Shown here one piece after another: positions 36,735-46,634 of a DNA stretch of 64,000 bases. A program made the translations under genes and the position numbers. The stretch's first letter is position 1, and each line of letters starts with the position of its first letter. Location of the stretch: contig NC_086381.1 of assembly GCF_036588685.1 (NCBI RefSeq), positions 51,025,431 to 51,089,430 of the forward strand, in the 5' to 3' direction. The notes below the pieces were generated by a model. That model worked only from the letters and a program-made list of their open reading frames with translations. It had not been told where the DNA came from and searched no databases. Origin of the DNA: Mytilus trossulus (taxonomy: Eukaryota > Mollusca > Bivalvia > Mytilida > Mytilidae).

Positions 36735-38897
36735 ATTTCATATAAATGTTTTGGTATGTTTCAAATCAAATTAAAGAGTTTAAGTCAATTAAGTGGAAAT
36801 GAATTTGGCATTTAATGTGCCTTACATTTAATTTTTGTATATTTGTGGACGACTTTGTCATGACATGTTTATGCTTAATTAATTCAAGTATTAGAAAATA
36901 CACTATTTAATCTATCTTCGGTACGCATTTGTGTATATTTGTTTTCATGCAATAAGTGAAAAATAAATGAAACAAAATAATTTCGCTTATGGTTATCTTT
37001 TTGCTACAATTCACCAGCAAAAATAAAACTGTGGAGCACATTTATGCATCGTTTAAGACATATTCATACATATTCAGAATGAAAAATAAAAATCATATTT
37101 TGAGTTTTCCAGAAAGTCGAGTGCAATTGGGAAACTTAAATAAAAGATGATCTATCAAGCCTCAAGGATCGAAGTGCTAATTGACTCTTGATAACAATTC
37201 AACTGTAATGAAAAGGTTTCTCTGAACTTGGATTATACTTTCATTAAGTAAACAGAACATTGTTTTAAGTTTCAACTTTCTTGAATTTATATTTGTTTCA
37301 AATACTCATACTGTACCTAAAACTAGCCATCATGCTTCACCAAGGCAAAGTAAATATAAGACGGCTAAGGGGACGACCATTTGATATTCTGGGGGGGGGG
37401 GGGGGACAGGAGGATTTGTTTTGGATCGGTTATTTATTTTTGTAAACTAAGAGGACAGATTATCTATTTTCTGCACTATTGAAGCAAGATTTTTCATTTT
37501 CATTAAAGCAAGGGACTGATTATTTATTTTCACAACTATATTTATAATATTTGAAAACATTTTTTTAAATTATTTGTTTATTATAATTAATACATGTATA
37601 GTCAAGTCATTATGTACTATTTAATCAGAATTAATCATCATACTCTGCAGAAATGAATCTTCTAAATTCCCAACTGCATATACATGTATCGGATACATAC
37701 ACAGTATTAAAGTTTGGTTGTAACTAGCCTCTATATTGCCAAACTTTTTTCGCCGAGCGGAACGAGGCAAAAATTTTTTGAAGGGTTTTGGAGCCACTGA
37801 AGGCCCAAGAAGCTATAGAACAAATGATGCAAAAATCATGCTTTCTGGGTGTTTCCCAGACCCTTTCTTAATCTGAAAATGTAAGTTCTGTTTTAATTAA
37901 TAATTTGTTGACAATATTTTGGTCTCAAAGCAAAATGTATAGATTCAGTGTAAGACTTAGGTTTCTAGGGACAACATCAAAAGACCAATATGCAGGATAA
38001 AGCAAAAATGTAATTCAAAAAATTAAGTCTGTCGCTGCTGTTTTTTTTTAACTCATGATCAAGTTAATAACAAAATTACTAAATTACAAAAGGAATGCAA
38101 CACTAACAGAATACAGAAGGGCAATCAATGAACAAAAGACAAATAAATAAGAAACATTGATCCTAAAAAAACAGGGGCTACGTCTGAGGGAGAACAGAAC
38201 TTGCTTCTTGCAAGGCACTCGCCGTGAACACAATTTGAGATGGAGACAAGCGTTTGGTTTTAAAATTTCCTACATGAGGCATTTGCCTTGATGTAGTTAC
38301 GGTCCTGTAAATAAAAGTAAGGCAAGTGTTCCCGAGACAATATACCTCAAGTTAAATGAAACCCATTTTCAGACATTTCAAGTATATTTAAATAATATTT
38401 ATACTTTTATTATTAAAAGATTTGGGAAGTGTTTCCTGATTTTTTTTTGGAAAAAAGATGAATTTATGAAGAATATGGTGCAATCTCATACTTTCGAATA
38501 GACCTGCCGAGTTATTTTTGTGATTATCAAGGCTGAGTTATTTATTTTCAAAATCCTCCTGCAACCCTCCCCCCCGAATATCAAATGATCGTCCCCTAAT
38601 GCTGCTTAGTGCATGTCCTTCATTTTTTTACTCTACAGCTTATGTATTTTTGGTCCTCAAACTTCTTGTCTAAGAGGATTAAGGATATTTAAATTAATTA
38701 AGCATAAAAATGTCATGACAAAGTCGTCCACAAATATTTAAAAATTTAATTTAAGGCACATTAACTGCCAAATTCATTTCTACTTAATTGACTCAAACTC
38801 TTTAATATGATTTGAAACATACTAAACATTTATTTGAAATATGAAAAACAGAACATTGTTAGAAGTATTTCAATAAATGTTTCAGTATGTTTCAAAT
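36735..38897. mobile_element. 2.1 kb region bounded by ~150-bp inverted repeats
   Basis: 36735-36887 reappears as reverse complement at 38690-38842; anchors are TGTGGACGACTTTGTCATGA and TCATGACAAAGTCGTCCACA. Immediately outside the right arm, 38867-38897 repeats the first ~31 bases again in direct sense, forming a nearly perfect small hairpin with 38810-38840. The interval holds the element at 37366-38599. No transposase frame is present. Confidence 0.7.
37366..38599. mobile_element. 1.23 kb TIR element nested in the above
   Basis: The left end TAAGGGGACGACCATTTGAT has an inverted partner at the right end (ATCAAATGATCGTCCCCTAA, 38580-38599). The match continues through a G run (a run of 15 G at 37390-37404 on the left, C run on the right) and the CAGGAGGATTTTG block. 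No open frame. I could not settle a target duplication. Confidence 0.7.
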
Positions 38898-40065
38898 CAA
38901 ATATGCGGTGTTTGTGAAACGCGAAATATCTGTCCAAACCCTACTCTTTCCTATAACGTTCCATTTCCAACTTTTTCCGGCTTCCTCCTCAAATAAAAAT
39001 TGACCACCACGAAATAGCCAAAGTGCTGGAAGTGGCATTAAACACCAATCAATCTGCCAATCAGTCATCCTTATTAAATTCGGTGTTTGAGATATACAAT
39101 CAGATTTTAGTTAAGGAGAGTGATCGGAAAATAATTTTTTTCTGTCATAGCCGGATATGTATCCATTTGTTCTAATGTAATATATGCAATTTAGAACACA
39201 CTCACCCCTTCTCGTCCAATGAAAAGTCATGCAGTTTTCCCCCTCTAATTTTCATAGTATATGGCTTTCCATGCACTATAAAATGCTATATGAATGACTT
39301 TTCATTGAAGATTAATTATGAAAGTGAACTCTTTTAATTAATAACTACACTAACGAAGTGCACAATCCCCTGAGGCATTTTCCTGGGGAAAATACCCTAC
39401 TGATTAAAGATGAAAGAGAAAAGAATTTTGTTTTTTTGTTTTTTGAATTTTGCAAATGTTTATACATTTTGTAATAGTACACATATATATAATAAACACA
39501 AAACGAAATGGGGGTAAAGATGTAGGTAAAATAATATTTATCCAATTGTTATGCCTGACATTCGAGTCAATAATTTTTTTTTCCTTTCAAGAAAAGAATG
39601 TCAAAAGAGCAAAGATTTTTTTTTTTCGAAAACAAACCAACAAAACCCCACAATACGTGTACATTTATCAATAAAAAGTAAGCATCTAATGTTGAATGGT
39701 CTGAATTCAAATATTTATACAGTGAGTTTTATAATTATAAAAAAAAATCAAATTTCAAAAAGCGAATTTATATAACATTATGTGCTTTTTAAAAATCAAG
39801 AATTTAAGATATACAAGTATTAAATTTTACCTGAAGCAAAAGAAAAACTCAAATATTTGAACAATTTATCCTTTTTGTCCTCACAAACTATGTCAGTGCT
39901 ATTTCATTCCATCCATTGAAATGATCATTACCATGTTATACATTCACTTCATTATAAAAAGTGAACTCTTATTTAGGTTTGAATATTACAATGGGAAAGG
40001 ATAATTTTGTAAGGTCACACTCGAAAGTGTGAATATGTTCTAAATTGGTCAGACAATACTTAGTC
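38898..40065. other. No gene recognised
   Basis: AT-rich. Overlapping short frames on both strands near 39345-39775 are driven by A/T runs and have no domain. Confidence 0.4.
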
Positions 40066-40068
40066 ATG

Positions 40069-40124
40069 TTTTATGAACATTTAAAGCCCTCGGCTACGCC
40101 TCGGGCTTTAAATCTTCATAAAAA
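40069..40124. repeat. Imperfect hairpin around AAAGCCCTCGG
   Basis: TTTTATGAA-CATTTAAAGCCC pairs with GGGCTTTAAAT-CTTCATAAAA around a 13-base loop, giving about 20 paired positions. The central stem ATTTAAAGCCC/GGGCTTTAAAT is perfect. It may be a short MITE end; it is not a bacterial terminator in this context. Confidence 0.6.
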
Positions 40125-40619
40125 TATTATAATATACGAAACCAAATTTGATAGACCATAACATTTGGGTTTTGTAAAAAAAATTGCTGTGGCTATCAAA
40201 CTTGGTCCATTTTTGACATCTTCTGTCCGGAAATAAAAACCTTGCTAAAATGGGTCGTCCGCTTAGTTTTTTCGGAATGTATTTTACGCAGCCACGTCTG
40301 GTCTGAACGGGGATGTCATTTTCTCTAGAAGGAAAAGTTCTACGCTCTCTGCACATTATAGAATCAGTGAAGTAATTTTCCAAGGGGTCAGCAGGTGGGA
40401 TGTTGCAAGACAAAATTGTAATCATTATCTGACGTACCCTAATTTTACAATTGCAGTCCATATTTCCATTTTAATGCTGACCTACGTACCGTACAGCACA
40501 TGTCTATGGTATTAATTTGTTACTGTCCTTGATATGCATGATTTTTTTGCCACTGGACGTTCTTAAGCAAACAACAATCAATCCGCGAATGAGGCATATT
40601 CACGGAAGGTCAAGCATAT

Positions 40620-40860
40620 CATTTTATAGAATTGAGAATATTAACGGGGAATTATCAAAGAGACAACAACCCTACCAAAGAGAAGAAAACTGCCGAAGGC
40701 CAATAATGAGTCTTCAACGCAGCGAGAAAATTCCACACCCGGAGGCGGGCTTCAACTGGCCTCTAAAGTGTTCAGTTTGTTAATTATTTTTTTTGGCTTT
40801 GAGGGTCCCCGACGAAGGTAAATTCAGAAAAGCGCTTAGGTCGCATACTGTGTATAAAGT
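40620..40860 (-). mobile_element. Retroelement 3'-tail fragment, reverse strand
   Basis: GAATTGAGAATATTAACGGG near 40630, then AAAGAGACAACAACCC and GTCTTCAACGCAGCGAGAAA, is the reverse complement of the tail at about 61420-61555. The adjoining 40805-40860 block (CCCCGACGAAGGTAAATTCA) matches 22872-22935. An 88-codon frame across it is a by-product. Confidence 0.6.
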
Positions 40861-40926
40861 GTTTTTTTTTAATTTTAAAGTTGTATTTGAATTTATATAT
40901 TATTCATGTTTTCTCTAACACATATA

Positions 40927-41250
40927 TACGGAAGCCCTGGAGTGCCATGCAAAAAAAAAAATTCAACTTGTGCGCACAAGTTACCAACTTGCGCGCACAA
41001 GTTACTATCTTGTGCGCACGAGTTACACAACTTGCGCGCACGAGTTACTATCTTGTGCGCACAAGTTACATAACTTGCGCGCACGAGTTACAAACTTGCG
41101 CGCACGAGTTACTAACTTGTGCGCGCAAGTTACTATCTTGTGCGCACAAGTTACACAACTTGTGCGCACGAGTTACACAACTTGTGCGCACGAGTTACCA
41201 ACTTGTGCGCACAAGATAGTAACTTGCGCGCACAAGTTAGTAACTCGTAG
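40927..41250 (+). repeat. GTGCGCAC palindromic satellite array 1 with conserved leader
   Basis: A leader TACGGAAGCCCTGGAGTGCC, ATGC and an A10-11 run precedes about 13 units of 21-22 bp. Each unit is a near-perfect palindrome, CTTGTGCGCACAAG or variants (TG/CG and AA/GA swaps), separated by TTAC plus CAA, TAT or ACAA. Units vary independently on each side. Open frames in every forward frame (CAHKLHN, CARVT) are artefacts. The leader recurs at 41423, at 58758 and, inverted, at 62230. Confidence 0.85.
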
Positions 41251-41422
41251 TTAGTATATTGTAATCAATAGTTACACGTGTTTATAGCATGGGCACACTA
41301 TGCTTTATGGAAGGCGATCCTGCCGGACAAACATTCTATAAATTAAGGTAATTTTTAACATAGGTAGAATTTTACTGACTGTATTAATTCAGAGAAAAGT
41401 AATTAGGAACAGTGTGTAAAAC

Positions 41423-41860
41423 TACGGAAGCCCTGGAGTGCCATGCAAAAAAAAAAATTCAACTTGTGCGCACAAGTTACCAACTTGCGCGCACAAGTTA
41501 CAAACTTGCGCGCACAAGTTACTATCTTGTGCGCACAAGTTACACAACTTGTGCGCACGAGTTACACAACTTGTGCGCACGAGTTACACAACTTGTGCGC
41601 ACGAGTTACTATCTTGTGCGCACAAGTTACACAACTTGCGCGCACAAGTTACTATCTTGTGCGCACAAGTTACACAACTTGTGCGCACGAGTTACACAAC
41701 TTGTGCGCACGAGTTACTATCTTGTGCGCACAAGTTACACAACTTGCGCGCACAAGTTACTATCTTGTGCGCACAAGTTACACAACTTGTGCGCACGAGT
41801 TACTATCTTGTGCACACGAGTTATTTAATATGTGCGCACGATTATTTGAGCCCTTATTGA
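41423..41860 (+). repeat. GTGCGCAC palindromic satellite array 2
   Basis: Same leader and about 18 units. The leader start is 496 bases downstream of that of array 1, so the two are direct repeats with a unique stretch at 41251-41422 between. The last units decay to TGTGCACACGAG and ATATGTGCGCACGAT. Confidence 0.85.
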
Positions 41861-43431
41861 CATGCGCGTGATTTGTACATTGCGGATTTCTTGCTTGGAT
41901 GAAGTTTATGAAGAAAGGTTAGTTTAATGATATTTAATCAATGTGACATAATGCATGGATGTTAAATGTCTGCATTTGTGAACACAATCTATGTAGCCAC
42001 CGTTAGGAGCCGCGGTCTGAGACTTATACTTTTCAACAACCATACTAATTCATGCTTTTTTCGTTATTGGAGATAAAAATGTTTTAAGAACGGTCAAATC
42101 ATAAACCACAACCTTATTAACCCGAATAATCCAGTCGTTATATTACGATCACTACGACCACTCCATTACCTCTGAGCACAATGATCATAAGGGTGCGTTG
42201 TTATTATGCAAGTTACAACCTTATTACAAATTCAACAATTATGGGCTTAAGCTGACAAAATAACATTTTCCAAGTATTTGGTCCAATCGCATTCTTGTCG
42301 ATTTCACATTGACAAAAAAAAACTAATGCATTAGAGAAATAATGACCCGGGAAAAGTGAGCATAAACTGAATGTCCGAAACGTATTTGGTATGTATAATA
42401 CTTCTAAAATCATTTCAGGTTATGAGAGTTTACCTCTTACTCTAACCTCAAAAATCATATTTAATCTATGTTTAAACTGTTAAAACGGGTACATATAAAA
42501 TAAGAGTGGAAATCGAAACCAAAACAAACAAAACGCAACGAAACAAAAAGAAAGGGAAAATGAAGAAACGAAATACAACCGAAATCAAAACTATAGATTA
42601 AAATTTTAACCCAATAGCACTTTAAGAATCCAACCCTTTAGTTTTATGCAATCATTCAATTGTGTGGTGTCCTTGATAGTTTTCATTGTTACAACTACGT
42701 TAAAACAGTAGGCTGTATATTTAAGGAAATATCCCTATTATCTCTTATTTGATGGTCTCTAAATTGATGATTGCAAATGCATTTACACTTTTCTACAAAA
42801 CTGTGTGGATGTGCAGTACGTGTAACGTACAATATAACATTTGATATTCAAGAATACTTTTTACGGACTTTGTCTTTGATCCTATCGGCTATCCTTATAT
42901 GGGTAAATTTGAAGCGTGAGAAAAAAGTTCATGTCTTTGAAGTTTTCTAAAATGTATTCAGCACCAGGTGTTGCACGAGCCTCAGCCGGGTATACATGTA
43001 TATAAAAGAGATATTATTGTTCAAATGTTATAACTCAAAATAGAGCCAACTGAGAAGGAAAAGGTAATGTACGTACATTTTAGAATTATTTGACGGTGTT
43101 TTACACATTTTGATGTTGCGTTATTTCCAGTTTCAGTAGCAAACAAGCTGATATTTGAATGGCTAAATAAATAGAAGATTTTAGTAGTCCGGGTCAATAT
43201 ATATAAATTAACCTAGAATACTTTATAAGTATATTGTTCAAGAAAAGTATGATAAAATCATAATTCATAAATATCGACAAATAATAACAGTGCAACACTT
43301 TACCTTTATATACCTTATATACTTATTTTATAAATGCATTTAATTTAAAACCGATTATCCCAATTTTAACCAACTTGACTCTAACTCTTAACTTAAAACA
43401 ATTATAGATCCCAAGTATAAATTTTTTTATG
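41861..43431. other. No gene recognised
   Basis: AT-rich. Short reverse frame 42213-42413 has no recognisable domain. Confidence 0.35.
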
Positions 43432-43718
43432 TCCCATTTATGGACATTATGTTTTCTTGTCTCTGCGCCCGTCTGTTCGTTCATCTGTCTGTCCGTTCGT
43501 CCGTCTGTCCCGCTTCAGGTTAAAGTTTTTGGTCGAGGTAGTTTTTGATGAAGTTGAAGTCCAATCAACTTGAAACTTAGTAAACATGTTCCCTATGATA
43601 CGATCTTAATAATTTTAATTTCAATGCCAAATTAGAGATTTCCCCCCATTTTCAGGGTCCACTGAACAAAGAAAATGATAGTGCGGATGGGACATCCGTG
43701 TACTGGGGACACATTCTT
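43432..43718 (+). repeat. Interspersed repeat (family D)
   Basis: Starts TATGTCCCATTTATGGACAT, has a GTCTGT/GTCCGT-rich stretch near 43470-43510, then CCGCTTCAGGTTAAAGTTTT, and ends GGACATCCGTGTACTGGGGA. It is the inverted counterpart of 35632-35905. Confidence 0.7.
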
Positions 43719-43804
43719 GTTTTCTATATAAAGAAAAATAATGGAATTGCGAACATAAGGTCCACATTGGTCAATTATCTATTGTCTATATAATTATATC
43801 TTGG

Positions 43805-43896
43805 GGAATACCCCGTTATTCTGATACCCCAGTAGTCCGACACCCCAATAGTTAGACACCTTATTGGCCCGACACCCCACAAGTCCGAAACCCCTT
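43805..43896. repeat. Minisatellite of ~16 bp units
   Basis: About five degenerate units of the type CCGACACCCCAATAGT, with variants CTGATACCCCAGTAGT and CCGACACCCCACAAGT. Confidence 0.6.
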
Positions 43897-43955
43897 TATC
43901 ACGAATGTGACCTACCGATTTCGACTATTTACCCCTATTTGTAGCATTTTTACTT
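43895..43955 (+). mobile_element. Short fragment of Penelope-like 3' UTR
   Basis: CACGAATGTGACCTACCGA and the following GACTATTTACC match the 3' UTR of the PLE at 16029-16065 and 15298-15335. Confidence 0.55.
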
Positions 43956-44020
43956 TTGTGTCTGTTTGTTTTGTTTACGCCTCATTATCAATATTATAAT
44001 ATTTGACTATTGATTATGTA

Positions 44021-44064
44021 CCTAGCCTAGCTGCTTAATAGATCTAGGTAGCAGCTAGGCTAGA
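44021..44064. repeat. CTAG-rich inverted repeat
   Basis: CCTAGCCTAGCTGC (44021-44034) pairs with GCAGCTAGGCTAGA (44051-44064), 13 of 14 positions, around a 16-base loop that itself holds AGATCTAGGTA. It lies 0.8 kb upstream of the SAM exon; possible element terminus or regulatory cruciform. Confidence 0.55.
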
Positions 44065-44897
44065 TACACGTTCATCAGTCAAAAATCTACGTAGCCCTAT
44101 GTAGCTGTTACGATATTGCACGGCACGCAACCCCGTTAAAAACATGCGGCAGTTTAAAAGGTGTTTCGTTCGAACTAGTTAAGTGTCTAGAATCGATAAC
44201 GAAACAATAAGCGACGACGAGCTTGAACACGGTTGTCGTCCCTTAATTTTCGTTATCCTCGAAAATATTTTCCTTGGTGTGGACAGTGTTACTTACCAAT
44301 TAGTTAGATCTGATGAGGTTTTGGATAATTTTGATATAATTTGTCTAAATTTTCTAATTGTCTAAAAGAAATGCACCACGGAATAACTTCTGTTCTCGGG
44401 CCATATATAAGGTAGACCCTCTTGCAAAATGGATTACTGTTTTAAAATGGTTCTTTAATATTCTCTGCAAATGTGCAGGTTGATTTCGATTTAATATGCA
44501 TTTCTTATGTTTCAAAATTGGTATCCGAAATATTTATTTTAAAATATTTATGAACAAAGAATGTACTTGCGTAGAAATTCGATATCAATAAGATTCCCCA
44601 CCATTTAAGATGAGGGGCAGCTGTTTTAGGTCCGTGATTTTGTTAAATTTTTCGAACCATTTGTTATTATTGAAATTAAAAGAACGGTGAGTAATTTGGA
44701 TCAAGATTTAGATTTAAAAAAAACCAGTTCTATGGAAACTGGTTAGTAAATTACTAATTGATTATCGTTAGCTTTCACTTCTATAAAATTGGGTAAAACA
44801 GACTTCTTTGAGTTTCCTTTCCGAAGTAGGGAGCTTCATTGCTGACAGGTGAACAACAATACTTCAATTATAAATTAATTTTTTTATGTTCTTTCAG

Positions 44898-46601
44898 ATG
44901 TCTGAACCTGACCTTTATGACTTCATGAGAAGTCGCAATATTAAAGATGATATTATAAGAACATTGATAGAGGAAAAGGTAAACTTATTCATCAAAATGA
45001 TTTTTTATTTAGTCCTTACATTTTATGCCTGATGGAGAGTTGTCTCATTGGAAATCATACAACATTTGCATCAATAGAGGGCATAACATCCTGATTTTAT
45101 GTTTGTTTAATCTTAATTTTAGAGACATTTCGCTTTTGTTATACATCGACATATCTCTTTTTTAGTTCAGTTTTAAAAGTCCATCAACGACAAACATATT
45201 TGGGATACCTTTGATTGTCTATGTCAATTTCTAACACAAGACGATTTTTGTCTCGCTTGTGTTGAAAGTCTATTATTCGAGACACCAGGACTACTAAACA
45301 GTGATGGTGTAAACTATTTTTATAAATCTTTTTTTTCCCCATGGTGCCTCACATTGTAGGATGGTGAGATCGAATTACCGTCTGCTATATGTCCATTCAC
45401 GGTCTTTGATTTAATTTCATTGTTCATAGTTAAATGCTAAGTTTTTTTGTGTTTTGGTCTGTTTATCATTTACTTAATCTTTAAGCTAGCAATAGGTGAG
45501 CTATACTTTTGATATATGGGATTATTGAATGATGTACCTGTTTGTCTGGAAGGTATCATATCTTCCTCATTTTTATGGTTCATTGTTCAATGTTAAGTTT
45601 ATGTGTTATGGTTTGTTTTTTCAGTACTTTAAGGAGAAGTTCAACTATGAACATATCTGTCTGGCAGATAACAACCTTGGCCTCATTTTCATGGTTCATT
45701 GGTCAATGTTAAATTATTGGTTTCGGTTTGTTTTTCAGTTACCAATTAAAGTAATAGGTGGGCTATATTTGGTGTATGGAATAGTTGTAGGGTGTACACT
45801 TGGCCTCATTGTCATGGATCTTTACAAATTACAAACGTAACGGTTAATGTAATACTTATTTAAGAAATTTGCACGAGAACTGTATGTTTTAATGCAGTGT
45901 CTGTGCGTACCAGCATGCAGGTACTAATAGTCAGATTGCCGTTCGTAGGCTAAACTGGACCCCTGTTGTGTTCACTTATCGCTACACTGACAACAGGTAT
46001 GGCCTAAATCCCGTGGTCACAATTCTGACCACGGGATTTGATAATTCGACGAGACTAGTGCATCATGTGCTATGTTTATTATGTGTTATATAGTCTGGGG
46101 TCCTGGCTAATCTTGTCAGTATACGACGCGCAGCTAGATTGGGCCGGATCCCAGGCAAGAAACAAGAAATTATCACATTTATAACCCTACTGAGATGTTA
46201 AGGGAATAAAAGATACCGGTTCAGTTTTTCAAGAACATGTTAACATGCTTGTTGGTCATTTATCTGCACCACCACCATGGGGATACCAGATACTTATTTA
46301 TTTTGCGGCATCACAGTAATAACATTTCACGGAGGTCAATTTCCTATCATTATAATTGGTCAATTTTATTAGCGAATCGATGAATTTTTAAAACTCGTCC
46401 AATTAATGCCAATGTGACAATGGCACACCAACCTGTTCCTTCGGTGCAAAGCTATAGATGGAACGGCGGACCAGTTTATTCGTAGGCTACGCGTACCCAC
46501 ATCCGGTTATATAATAAAAATGCTATCGGATCGGAAATAAAACGTGAAATATGATTAAATTTATACGGAATTTGTCGTAATTAGAGAATAGATTACAACT
46601 A

Positions 46602-46634
<33 letters not shown>

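Noticed and set aside
40927..41860. CRISPR array
   Set aside because: Repeats are directly adjacent palindromic units with 4-8 base linkers, not repeats with unique spacers, and the genome is eukaryotic.
40881..41871. Long open frames in all three forward frames (CAHKLHN/CARVT-type proteins), and a similar one at 61925-62263
   Set aside because: They are translations of the palindromic satellite, which lacks stop codons in any frame; sequence is repetitive and there is no start or splice context.
45529..45840. 103-codon hydrophobic membrane-like protein
   Set aside because: It lies on a T-rich intronic tandem repeat; repeated blocks give the aromatic residues, and there is no supporting splice or start context.
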